Shown: in pieces, positions 43,369-51,842 of the stretch
How positions within the stretch are numbered: the stretch's first letter is position 1
How the letters are laid out: the number at the start of each line of letters is the position of its first letter
DNA from: Pseudomonas aegrilactucae
Lineage (GTDB): Bacteria > Pseudomonadota > Gammaproteobacteria > Pseudomonadales > Pseudomonadaceae
Direction of reading: 5' to 3'
NCBI RefSeq assembly: GCF_019168305.1
Contig: NZ_JAHTBI010000079.1
Span: forward strand, 34,942 to 98,941
DNA length: 64,000 nucleotides
Position numbers and translations under genes: made by a program
The notes under the pieces: generated by a model
Databases searched by the model: none
Seen by the model: the letters and a program-made list of their open reading frames with translations, nothing else
What the model was told of the DNA's origin: nothing

Positions 43369-45198
43369 ATGAACCACGAACTCCTCATGGTCCTTGGCCT
43401 GCTGCTCACCGCCGTCACGCTGTTCATCATCAACCGCCCGCGCATGGACGTGGTCGCGCTGCTGGTGATCGTCGCCCTGCCCGTGCTTGGCATCCTCAGC
43501 GTACAGGAGGCCCTGGCCGGTTTCAGCGACCCCAACGTGGTGCTGATCGCGGCGCTGTTCGTGATTGGTGAAGGCCTGGTGCGCACCGGCATTGCCTACC
43601 GCATCGGCGAATGGATGGCCGAGCGGGCCGGCAACAGCGAAACGCGCCTGATCGTGCTGCTGATGGTCTCGGTGGCCGGGCTGGGCTCGGTGATGAGCTC
43701 AACCGGCGTGGTGGCGATCTTCATCCCGGTGGTATTGAGCATTGCCGCCCGCATGAAGGTATCCCCCAGCCGCCTGATGATGCCGTTGGCCTTTGCCGGG
43801 CTGATCAGCGGCATGCTCAGCCTGGTGGCGACGCCACCCAACGTGGTGGTGCACAGCGAGCTGGTGCGCCATGGCGAGGCCGGCTTCAACTTTTTCAGCT
43901 TTACCCCGTTTGGCCTGGTGATACTGGTGCTGGGGGTGGGCTACATGCTGTTGACGCGCAACTGGCTGGGGGGCGAGGTGCGCAAGGACGGCAGCGCACA
44001 GACCCGACGCACCCTGCTGGACCTGATCGTGGACTACAAGCTGGCCGGCCGCGAACGCCGGTTGCGGGTAAGGCCCGGTTCGCCGCTGGTGGGCCACAGC
44101 CTGAGCGAACTCAAGCTGCGCACCGAGCACGGCGCCAACGTGGTCGGTATCGAGCGCCAGCACAAATTCAACACACGGGTGATCAGCCCTGACTCCAGCA
44201 CCCTGGTGCATGAAGGCGACGTACTGCTGCTGGACCTGTTCGCGCCCAGGGACGACCTGCGCAGCCTGTGCCAGACCATGCAACTTGAGCCACTGCACTT
44301 CAAGGCCGCGTACTTCATCGACCAGTCGCGCGAAGTGGGCATGGCCGAGGTAGCCTTGCCGCCAGGCTCGCAACTGATCGGCAAGAGCCTGCTGGAGCTG
44401 ACGTTTCGCAGCCGCTGGGGCCTCAACGTGGTCGGCTTGCGCCGCGACCAGGCCGCCATCGATGAGCAACTGGTGGAAGAAAAACTGAAGCTGGGCGACA
44501 CCCTGCTGGTGATCGGCACCTGGAAGGCCATCCGTCAGCTGCAGGCACAGCCGCGCGACTTTCTGGTGTTGAGCCTGCCGGCGGAGGTCGACAATGTGGC
44601 GCCGGCGCTGAACCAGGCGCCTTATGCATTGATCAGCCTGGCGGTGATGGTTGGCCTGATGATCAGCGGCCTGGTGCCGAATGTTGTCGCAGCATTGATC
44701 GGCTGCCTGCTGATGGGTGCCAGCCGCTGCATCGACATGGACAGCGCCTACCGCGCGATTCACTGGCAAAGCCTGATCCTGATCGTCGGCATGCTGCCGT
44801 TTGCCCTGGCGCTGCAGAAAACCGGCGGCATCGCACTGGCCGTGCATGGGCTGGTGGGCGTACTGGGCGATGCGGGGCCGTATGTGATCCTGGCCACGCT
44901 GTTCGCCATCACTGCCCTGATTGGCCTGTTCATCTCCAATACCGCGACTGCGGTACTGATGGCACCGGTGGCGATCACCACCGCCCAGCAGCTGGGCGCC
45001 TCGCCTTACCCGTTTGCGATGATCGTGGCGCTGGCAGCGTCGGCGGCGTTCATGACGCCAGTGTCTTCGCCGGTGAACACACTGGTGCTGGGGCCGGGTC
45101 AGTATCGGTTTGGTGACTTCGTGAAGGTGGGTGTGCCGTTTACGGTACTGGTGATGATCGTGAGCGTGGTGATGGTGCCATGGATATTTGCGTTGTAG
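43369..45198 (+). CDS. SLC13/DASS-type anion transporter with two TrkA-C (RCK) domains
   Basis: The 609-residue membrane protein has N- and C-terminal transport halves, with SSTGVVAIFIPVVLSIA and LVATPPNVVVHSELV in the first and ISNTATAVLMAPVAITTAQQ in the second. Between them two cytoplasmic TrkA-C modules (LRVRPGSPLVGHSLSELKLR and EVALPPGSQLIGKSLLELTF) could bind regulators. Related proteins carry sulfate, dicarboxylates or silicate-like anions; the substrate here is open. ATG 43369 is chosen because the upstream codons look non-coding. Confidence 0.88.
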   Translation: MNHELLMVLGLLLTAVTLFIINRPRMDVVALLVIVALPVLGILSVQEALAGFSDPNVVLIAALFVIGEGLVRTGIAYRIGEWMAERAGNSETRLIVLLMVSVAGLGSVMSSTGVVAIFIPVVLSIAARMKVSPSRLMMPLAFAGLISGMLSLVATPPNVVVHSELVRHGEAGFNFFSFTPFGLVILVLGVGYMLLTRNWLGGEVRKDGSAQTRRTLLDLIVDYKLAGRERRLRVRPGSPLVGHSLSELKLRTEHGANVVGIERQHKFNTRVISPDSSTLVHEGDVLLLDLFAPRDDLRSLCQTMQLEPLHFKAAYFIDQSREVGMAEVALPPGSQLIGKSLLELTFRSRWGLNVVGLRRDQAAIDEQLVEEKLKLGDTLLVIGTWKAIRQLQAQPRDFLVLSLPAEVDNVAPALNQAPYALISLAVMVGLMISGLVPNVVAALIGCLLMGASRCIDMDSAYRAIHWQSLILIVGMLPFALALQKTGGIALAVHGLVGVLGDAGPYVILATLFAITALIGLFISNTATAVLMAPVAITTAQQLGASPYPFAMIVALAASAAFMTPVSSPVNTLVLGPGQYRFGDFVKVGVPFTVLVMIVSVVMVPWIFAL

Positions 45199-45320
45199 CT
45201 GTATCACCCCAGATAGAGCGCTGAAGCCAGGCCCACAAGACTCTACGACAGATCGCAGCACGAGGAACTTCCACCCGGCAAGGCGTCAAAAGAACTCACA
45301 CCTCGAACAGGAACAGTGTC

Positions 45321-45692
45321 ATGCCCCGGCAAGGGACTCGCAGTACAACCATCAGGATGCTGATTGCATCGACGCTTTGTGTGATCACCCCGCCTTCCCT
45401 GGGCGCCACAATGCAGGACATGCAACGCGACATGCAGCAACGCCGTGAGCAGCAACAGCGCGACGATCAGGCCAGGTCTGCCGAACGGGCGCGCCAGGAC
45501 ATGGAAGGCATGCGCAAGATGCAGGAGAACAACCGCGAGCAGATGCAGCGGCTGGAAGAGATGAACCGCCAGCAGACGCAAGAGCGGGAAAAGTTCTTTC
45601 GCGAGAGCGAAGAACAGCACAGGCGTGAGCAGGCCGAGGAGCGGACAGCCAGAAAAGCTACTGCCGACGGTGAAACATCGCCTGAACAATAG
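45321..45692 (+). CDS. Small exported coiled-coil protein
   Basis: The 123-residue protein has an N-terminal signal-like helix (RSTTIRMLIASTLCVITPPS LGA). An extremely charged Gln/Arg/Glu/Met-rich helix follows (MQDMQRDMQQRREQQQRDDQ onward) that should form a long coiled coil. No family is recognised. AGGAAC precedes ATG 45321. It is followed by a strong terminator and is the last host gene before the mobile element. Confidence 0.65.
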   Translation: MPRQGTRSTTIRMLIASTLCVITPPSLGATMQDMQRDMQQRREQQQRDDQARSAERARQDMEGMRKMQENNREQMQRLEEMNRQQTQEREKFFRESEEQHRREQAEERTARKATADGETSPEQ

Positions 45693-45726
45693 GCGTCGAG
45701 CAGGCCAACCCAAACCGCCAGAACGA

Positions 45727-45754
45727 AAAAAGCCACCCGAAGGTGGCTTTTTTC
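45727..45754 (+). terminator. Strong terminator at host/element border
   Basis: AAAAAAGCCACC and GGTGGCTTTTTT form a perfect stem around CGAA. It lies 35 bases after the coiled-coil gene. Confidence 0.9.
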
Positions 45755-45796
45755 TTGGCTTTCTCTCGCCTCAATGATGCGCGGTGAAAGCTTGGA

Positions 45797-45820
45797 TGGT
45801 GCGGACGAAGAGATCCAAAC
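45797..45820 (-). other. Displaced 3' end of a tRNA-Leu gene, probable att site
   Basis: TGGTGCGGACGAAGAGA is, with one mismatch, the reverse complement of the 3' end of Pseudomonas tRNA-Leu (TCTCTCCGTCCGCACCA as I recall it). The next bases (TCCAAACT) still resemble the T-loop. No tRNA body follows. In other pseudomonads tRNA genes including tRNA-Leu lie beside tig. This is what an integration into the tRNA 3' end leaves at the far junction. Confidence 0.5.
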
Positions 45821-46305
45821 TAATCAAAAAAAAAACCTATATTAGGAGGCTTTTCTCATTAAGCCACCACGATGTACTAACTGATGTACTAGATTCCCTG
45901 AGCTGGTAACTTATTACGGCATCTTTCCGCACACTCTTTCACTCGCTCGTTGCTTCACCCCACATTACCATGCGCTAAAGCATGGGGGTTGGCGGGGGGT
46001 GGGGCGTAGTATTTGCTGGGCCGAGTCCCCCATTGTCTCTCTCAGAAACGTACCTGTTGGGCCGAAAACTGGTCCGTGAGGCTTGCACGTCCCTAACGCC
46101 AGATCGGTATACCAGCAACGTCCTGCAGTGACGGCATCGCTCATTCACAATACCGAGCATCGCTCGTCATCACCTTAGCCAATGATGGGCTGGGACTATT
46201 CTCTCGACAACGCTTTACCCACGGGGCCTGCAAGCGATCGAGCTACCTTACGTACCAATTTTGTACCACTCGAACCAGAATGACACGCCCTCTACATCGG
46301 GTCGC
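45821..46305. other. Non-coding element end with short repeats
   Basis: This stretch of about 485 bases has no convincing gene. Visible features are an A10 run at 45825-45835, the 12-base-period direct repeat GATGTACTA at 45871-45879 and 45883-45891, a G-rich stretch near 45985-46010, and the repeat at 46251-46271. The repeats near an attachment site resemble arm-type integrase sites. Confidence 0.45.
46251..46271. repeat. 21-base direct repeat, copy A
   Basis: CGTACCAATTTTGTACCACT plus C matches copy B at 47535-47555 at 18 of 21 positions. Each copy has two GTACCA-like hexamers 11 bases apart. The two copies flank the membrane-protein gene at 46306-47199. Confidence 0.55.
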
Positions 46306-47199
46306 TTATCTGCACCAGCGTCTCCACCAGGGATGCCTGTGCACTTCCGCATAACCATCCTCCCAAGCCTGATATTTCTCTGGTGGAGGACAAAGCCCCT
46401 TTTCTTCTACCTCCTTGAAATTAAACTGAACAATCCCAACTCGCTCTCCTGAAACCTTACTTAACTCTTTCTTCAATCTTTCGCCATGAAGGCTCAGAAA
46501 ATCACATAACCTTTTAGAAAAATAGAGAACATTATCGGTATATGATGATACGGCTGCCACAGCACTACTGAACTGTTGATTACGGCCATCTTGCGCCACC
46601 AGGCCAAAATACAAATCCTGATATGTGAACCTTGACGGAATTTCTTTCCTTTCAAAGACTCCTAAATATTCATTCCTGAGCCTTACAGCCTCATTCAGTA
46701 GCCCATTCGATTCCACCAGCGCTGTAATCGCCCGGAGAGCAGGCGTGGAACCTTGTTGGAGCACCAAGGGCTGGAGCTGGCCGACCTGCGTCGGAGACTC
46801 CGGAAAATACTGCAACTCAAAGTTTATAAAAATTTCACCGCTTGCGGGCGGCGACTCGATCGCCTTCAAGTACCTAGCCTTTTCAGCCTCATACCGCTCT
46901 TTAGCGGGCGCTATATACTCCAGCTTTGCGGATAATGTAGATTCAAATATGGAATGACTGAGAATAACCCCAGCATTTATTACTCGAATCTCCGCTACCA
47001 ATTCATCACGCCGCTTACCATTTCTGGCTGACCGCTGCGCTGCCCAAGCACCTGCAAATGCACCAACTAATGCTCCAAAAATAGTGATAAAAAAAGACGA
47101 GCCATCCAGATCCAGCAGCCATCTTGATCCGTCCAAGATGGATGGCACTGTTTGCCAGAAAATACCTGATACCGGCGCCCATTGATTCCCTTCTATCAT
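46306..47199 (-). CDS. Element-borne membrane protein of unknown function
   Basis: The 297-residue protein has one clear N-terminal membrane helix (about residues 35-55: FFITIFGALVGAFAGAWAAQ). A long soluble helical region follows (KRRDELVAEIRVINAGVILS onward), with no domain I can name. The start is ATG 47199 with AGGGCG upstream. Its GC content is well below that of the core genes. It lies at the element edge, divergent from the SIR2-STAND gene and bracketed by a 21-base direct repeat. A defence or exclusion role is possible but unsupported by any motif. Confidence 0.7.
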   Translation of the reverse strand: MIEGNQWAPVSGIFWQTVPSILDGSRWLLDLDGSSFFITIFGALVGAFAGAWAAQRSARNGKRRDELVAEIRVINAGVILSHSIFESTLSAKLEYIAPAKERYEAEKARYLKAIESPPASGEIFINFELQYFPESPTQVGQLQPLVLQQGSTPALRAITALVESNGLLNEAVRLRNEYLGVFERKEIPSRFTYQDLYFGLVAQDGRNQQFSSAVAAVSSYTDNVLYFSKRLCDFLSLHGERLKKELSKVSGERVGIVQFNFKEVEEKGLCPPPEKYQAWEDGYAEVHRHPWWRRWCR

Positions 47200-47634
47200 C
47201 GCTCGCCCTCTGAGCAGCTGTGGCACATAGCACACATACTAACGGGATCACATAAGGAAATCTTGTTCCGACGCCTTACCCGGACATCTCAGTTATTGAT
47301 GCCCGCGTCGTTCGGTCGCGGAATAGGGGTTTGAACCAGCCCGACACGACCCGCAGGCCGCTGCTGGCCTGAAAACCTTGCGATCTTAACCTGACTGAGC
47401 TGCTCATACTGCGGCAGCGACCTCGCCTTACCGGGCGACGAGCCACAGCGTGAATGATCCGGGCATTTATGGATTGGGGGGGCTTTCTGCATGAGGCCCG
47501 AATTACAAGGACTACAGCCTAATGGCTTTGGATGCGTGCCATTTTTGTACCATTCTGCCTCGACAGGGAGCAAAATTTCACATAGATTTTCAATCTATTT
47601 TTGTAACCAGTCAGACTAGCAAAAAGGAATTTAA
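47200..47634. other. Divergent intergenic region in element cargo
   Basis: This stretch of about 435 bases separates the membrane protein and SIR2-STAND genes. A minus-strand frame at 47289-47573 exists but has only a TTG start, no ribosome site and odd composition, so I do not call it. The direct repeat copy B lies at 47535-47555. The last 60 bases are AT-rich and end with AAGGAAT before ATG 47635. Confidence 0.5.
47535..47555. repeat. 21-base direct repeat, copy B
   Basis: CGTGCCATTTTTGTACCATT plus C is in the same orientation as copy A at 46251-46271, with three mismatches. Confidence 0.55.
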
Positions 47635-50067
47635 ATGAGCATCTCTCTAACTGACTTAACAAAACGAATAACCCCTCGCAATACGGTTTTATTTTTCGGC
47701 GCAGGTTCCTCTCTCCCTTCCGGCGCGCCTTCAGTCAAAAAACTGATTGAAATATTCTCCACCAACTTTAAACTAACTAGCGACGAATACTCACTCAGCG
47801 AAATAGCCAGCCTAATAGAACAGAAGACCTCGCGCAAAGACTTGATTGAGTGCCTGAGAATACCTTTTAAAAATCTCACAGCGACAGGCAGCATTTTAAA
47901 CTTGCCGCTTTATGACTGGAAGAACATATACACCACAAACTATGACAACTTAATTGAGCAAGCTTACACAAAGAAAGAACGCCCACTCTCAGTAACATCT
48001 TCCAACTTTGATTTCACGCTTCAGAAAATCCCAGAAGCCACTAAGCTTTTCAAACTACATGGCACCATTGAAAAAGATGAGTGCGACGGAATTCATAGCA
48101 GGATAATCATATCTGAAAATGATTACGATCTAACCGGCGAATACCGTGATCACTTGTATGACTCACTGAAACTCGACTTAGCCGGATCAGACTTAGTCAT
48201 TATTGGATACTCCTTAGCAGACCCTCACATTAAAGCACTCATTACCAAGGCTCTTGACATAAACAGCAAAAGCCATAGCCCCGCCACCATATACCTGCTC
48301 CTTTATACTAAAGATGAGGATCGCGCAGCACTTCATGAGCGACGTGGGATCAAGGTTGCGTTCGGTGGGCTAGACGATTTCTTTCTGGAACTGCTCAGGA
48401 ATACCGAAATAACTGACACGTACTCATCGACCGGGGACCCTCTCGATTTCTCTCACATCCTCCGACCGATAACAATAGACATCAACCATAACATTAGAAC
48501 AAGCGTAAAAGACGCGAGCTCAATGTTCAATGGATGGCCGGCTTCATATGCTGACATCGCTGCAAATCTTACATTCCGCCGTTCTCTATGCCCTTTGATC
48601 ATTGAAGATTTAGACAAAGAAGATAGACCGTTCGTGGTAATCCTCGGCGCTAGCGGCACAGGGAAAACAACTCTTGCCAAACAGATAATTTATCAGCAGT
48701 GCCAAAAAAACTGGCATGCCTGGGAGCACAAGTCGGACCACACGTTATTACCTAAGCAATGGCTTGACGTAGCGACCCACTTGAATAAAGCAAATCAACC
48801 CGGAATTCTGCTGATTGATGACGCACACAATCACATGTTCGAGGTTAATGCACTGATTGACCTGCTGGTGAGCGAAAAGAACACCAAATTAAAGGTTATA
48901 TTGGTATCAGCCAGGAACCAATGGAACCCTAGAGTTAAGACACCGAATCTTTTTAAAAATGGAATTCAATACATATTAAGGGGGCTCGACACCAGTGAAA
49001 TCGAAGACCTCCTCACACTAGTAGATACTAATGCTGATTTAAAACCACTAGTTGAAAACAGCTTCTCCGGATTTTCCAGGGCAGAACGAAAAAGAAGGCT
49101 CACAGTACGCTGCGAGTCGGACACTTTTGTATGCTTAAAAAATATATTCGCATCTGAGAAATTTGACGACATTGTCTTGCGAGAATTTGCCTCACTACCC
49201 CAAGACTATCGCGAGGTCTATAGACTTGTTGCGGCAATGGAAAGCTCCGGAATAAATGTACACAGACAGCTAGTTATTAGACTTTTAGGCATTCCAGCTC
49301 AGAACGTTGAAGCTTCACTGGTCAATCTTGTTGACATTATTCACGAATATGTAATCAGCCAAAAAGATGGTATTTACGGATGGAAAGGTAGGCACCCTGT
49401 AATTACAGACATCATCGCACAATACAAGATGACCGATCCAAAAGAGTATTTCTCACTTTTTGAAACTGTTATTGACAACATCGTCCCAACATATGACGTT
49501 GAGATTCGCACAATCCGACAGCTCTGTGGCTTTGAAAAAGGCATTAACAGGCTGTCAGATAAACATCAACGAAACAAGCTTTTACGAAAGATGATTTCAA
49601 TCGCTCCCGGAGAACGTGTTCCTCGACACCGTTTAATCCGCAATCTAATTGACGTCAATGAACTAGAAAAAGCAGACACTGAGATCCGTCTTTTTGAAAA
49701 TGACTTTAAAGCAGACGGCCCAGTACATAGATTTAAGATAATGCTACTACTGGCGCGAGCCGAACGAACATCTGGCATACTTGAGGAGGATCGTTTAGCA
49801 ATATTAGAAAAAGCTAGAACTCTAGCCAGCTACGCAACCGATAAATACAAAGATAACAAAGACATCATGAGGACGTACTGCGAGGTTGGCATTGAGATAT
49901 TCAAGAGAAGCAAAGACATCACCGTATTTGATGACGCAATGAACAAACTTCGTCTTGCGGAAGAAAGGATCGGAGATCCAGATATCACCGGATTAATCAT
50001 ACAGTATCAACGTAAGATATCCGGCCATGATTACGGCTCTCCTCAGGACGAGGAAGTGGAGGACTGA
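47635..50067 (+). CDS. SIR2-STAND NTPase, Avs5-like candidate anti-phage defence protein
   Basis: This is an 810-residue protein. Residues about 1-265 are a SIR2-type NADase: GAGSS (22-26), YTTNYDNL (T100, N102, D104), LHG (catalytic H142) and IIGYSLADPHIK (191-200). Residues about 310-520 are a P-loop STAND/AAA-like ATPase with Walker A GASGTGKTT (338-346) and Walker B ILLIDDA (391-397). The remaining 290 residues are helical repeats that would act as the sensor. This order is that of Avs5 and related SIR2-STAND proteins, which deplete NAD when they detect phage proteins. The gene is AT-rich, stands alone, and sits at the edge of a phage-like element. AAGGAAT precedes the ATG. Confidence 0.82.
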   Translation: MSISLTDLTKRITPRNTVLFFGAGSSLPSGAPSVKKLIEIFSTNFKLTSDEYSLSEIASLIEQKTSRKDLIECLRIPFKNLTATGSILNLPLYDWKNIYTTNYDNLIEQAYTKKERPLSVTSSNFDFTLQKIPEATKLFKLHGTIEKDECDGIHSRIIISENDYDLTGEYRDHLYDSLKLDLAGSDLVIIGYSLADPHIKALITKALDINSKSHSPATIYLLLYTKDEDRAALHERRGIKVAFGGLDDFFLELLRNTEITDTYSSTGDPLDFSHILRPITIDINHNIRTSVKDASSMFNGWPASYADIAANLTFRRSLCPLIIEDLDKEDRPFVVILGASGTGKTTLAKQIIYQQCQKNWHAWEHKSDHTLLPKQWLDVATHLNKANQPGILLIDDAHNHMFEVNALIDLLVSEKNTKLKVILVSARNQWNPRVKTPNLFKNGIQYILRGLDTSEIEDLLTLVDTNADLKPLVENSFSGFSRAERKRRLTVRCESDTFVCLKNIFASEKFDDIVLREFASLPQDYREVYRLVAAMESSGINVHRQLVIRLLGIPAQNVEASLVNLVDIIHEYVISQKDGIYGWKGRHPVITDIIAQYKMTDPKEYFSLFETVIDNIVPTYDVEIRTIRQLCGFEKGINRLSDKHQRNKLLRKMISIAPGERVPRHRLIRNLIDVNELEKADTEIRLFENDFKADGPVHRFKIMLLLARAERTSGILEEDRLAILEKARTLASYATDKYKDNKDIMRTYCEVGIEIFKRSKDITVFDDAMNKLRLAEERIGDPDITGLIIQYQRKISGHDYGSPQDEEVED

Positions 50068-50181
50068 TAGCGCTGCCAAATCGAATTAAACATGTTCAGT
50101 CACTATCGTTAGTACACTCCGGTTGTGCTGGTGTATTGAAGAAAAATGCGCTCAGGCCCTTGTGTGCGGGGCTTGACCGCC

Positions 50182-50233
50182 TTTTGGCAAAAGATTGTTA
50201 GGAATGGTTTTGGCACTGTTTGGCATAAATTGG
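50182..50233. repeat. Phased TTGGCA repeats
   Basis: TTGGCA occurs at 50182-50187, 50208-50213 and 50218-50223, and TTGGCG at 50228-50233. The last three are spaced exactly 10 bases, one helical turn. The AT-rich spacers and position between cargo and phage genes suggest a protein-binding array, for example arm-type integrase sites or a regulator. Confidence 0.5.
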
Positions 50234-50270
50234 CGAATGATTTGCCCCATTTTTTCCCTCAAGCCTCGGG

Positions 50271-50480
50271 CTAATGAACTGTCTTCGCAGGCCTTCCTAG
50301 GGCTCGTAACTGATAGTCCTGAACTGCCTGGAACATGAACTCCGCCAGCACCCGCAATCGCTCCACCTCCTGGGCAGAACTACCTGCTGCCTTCGCCTCA
50401 TGGTAACAACGCATAGCATCAATAGCCTGCTGAATGAGCGGCTCTCCCGCCTCAATCATTCCTAAAACAGTTCGCTTCAT
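50271..50480 (-). CDS. Small prophage protein, 69 residues, copy 1 of a paralogous pair
   Basis: The protein begins MKRTVLGMIEAGEPLIQQAI and contains YHEAKAAG, EVERLRVLAEFMFQAV and DYQLRALG. It is helical, without signal or membrane segment. AGGAGG lies eight bases before ATG 50480. It shares more than half its residues with the protein at 53027-53236, of identical length. It is downstream of umuC on the same strand; the function is unknown. Confidence 0.78.
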   Translation of the reverse strand: MKRTVLGMIEAGEPLIQQAIDAMRCYHEAKAAGSSAQEVERLRVLAEFMFQAVQDYQLRALGRPAKTVH

Positions 50481-50567
50481 TGGACGGCCCTCCTAGATCC
50501 AATGTAGCTTACAAATTTTCTATACTTGCAAGCCTTCTATCTCGATTTTTGAAGGGTAAAAGCTCAG

Positions 50568-51842
50568 CTATTGGCAATTAACCTGCCACAGCTGATCAAG
50601 CCTAGTCGTGAAGCTCTGGCTCATCATCTCGCGCCGCATCCCCCAGCCTGGGCTTGAGGGCACGCTTGCAGCTCGCAGCGTGCCCTTCCCCCATCGACTA
50701 TTGATCTCATCTAACACCGTCATTACCCGGGTAGCCTCAGCTGGCTGGGCAGCGGCGAAGAGATCATCCGTGAACTCGCCCCGCTGACAAAGCCCCATCA
50801 GCAGCACCTCGGCCTTGCTGTACTTGAACCCTGGTCGAAACGCGCGATCGAGCGCAGCAACTGCCGCCTTCGTCAGCACGCGCACATCATCCGTCGGGTA
50901 AGGCAGATCAATGATCACACCGTTGGCGTACTTGGCTTCATCGGGATTGAACATGCCAGTGCGAATGCTGACGCGCACCTTCTTGCACACCGAGCCCTGG
51001 GCGCGTAGCTTCTCCGAGGCACGCATCATGTAGGTGGCCACCGCTTCCTTGATCGGCGCCAGCTCCTGCAGGCGCTTGCCGAACATCCGGCTGCAGCAGA
51101 TCTCCTGCTTCGGGGGATCTGGCTCATCCAGTTCCAGGCAAGGAGTACCGGCCAACTCACGGGCAGTCTTCTCGACCACCACACTGAACTTCTTGCGCAA
51201 CATCAACGGGTTAGCCTTTGCCAGGTCCATCGCGGTCTTGATACCCATCCCTTCGAAATGAGCATTCATCCGCCGGCCGACGCCCCACACCTCGCTCACC
51301 GCCGTGTTCCTGAGCACCCAGTCGCGCTTGAACGGGTCGCAGATGTTGACCACGCCACCGGTCTGCACCTGCAGACGCTTGGCCGTGTGGTTGGCCAGCT
51401 TGGCCAAGGTTTTGGTGCCGGCGATGCCAACGCCGGCCGGGATGCCGGTGCAGCGCAACACCTGGGCGCGGATGCGGCGGCCGAGCTGGTCCAGGTCAGC
51501 CATCCCCGTCAGATCGGCGAAGGCTTCGTCGACGCTGTACACCTCGACCGCCGGAACCATCGACTCGATCAATGTCATGACTCGCTCGCTCATATCGCCA
51601 TACAGCGCGTAGTTGGACGAGAACGCCACGATGCCGTGCTGCTTGAGCTTGTGCTTGATCTGGAAGTACGGCTCGCCCATCTTCACGAAGGCCTTGGCGT
51701 CGTAGCTGCGCGCAATGACGCAGCCATCGTTGTTGCTCAGCACGACGATGGGGACCTTGGCCAGGTCCGGTCGGAAGACGCGCTCACACGATGCGTAGAA
51801 CGAGTTGCAATCGACCAGGGCGAACACCGGCGCGTTAGACAT
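50568..51842 (-). CDS. umuC: Error-prone DNA polymerase V catalytic subunit (Y family)
   Basis: The 424-residue Y-family polymerase has catalytic Asp11 in ALVDCNSFYASCE and Asp105-Glu106 in EVYSVDEAFADL, plus the finger motif VLSNNDGCVIARSYDAK. The helix-hairpin-helix region is WGVGRRMNAHFEGMGI. With cleaved UmuD it forms Pol V for translesion synthesis. Its start overlaps the umuD stop by eight bases. The LexA box at 52282-52297 controls the pair. It is of the RulAB type often found on mobile elements. Confidence 0.95.
   Translation of the reverse strand: MSNAPVFALVDCNSFYASCERVFRPDLAKVPIVVLSNNDGCVIARSYDAKAFVKMGEPYFQIKHKLKQHGIVAFSSNYALYGDMSERVMTLIESMVPAVEVYSVDEAFADLTGMADLDQLGRRIRAQVLRCTGIPAGVGIAGTKTLAKLANHTAKRLQVQTGGVVNICDPFKRDWVLRNTAVSEVWGVGRRMNAHFEGMGIKTAMDLAKANPLMLRKKFSVVVEKTARELAGTPCLELDEPDPPKQEICCSRMFGKRLQELAPIKEAVATYMMRASEKLRAQGSVCKKVRVSIRTGMFNPDEAKYANGVIIDLPYPTDDVRVLTKAAVAALDRAFRPGFKYSKAEVLLMGLCQRGEFTDDLFAAAQPAEATRVMTVLDEINSRWGKGTLRAASVPSSPGWGMRREMMSQSFTTRLDQLWQVNCQ

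Noticed and set aside
45821..46305. CRISPR array or integrase gene at the element end
   Set aside because: The repeats are too short and few for a CRISPR, and no frame shows tyrosine-recombinase motifs. The integrase is probably at the other end, outside the window.
47289..47573. Minus-strand 94-codon frame in the element cargo
   Set aside because: It starts only with TTG, has no ribosome site and no recognisable domain, and crosses the 21-base direct repeat. It is more likely non-coding.
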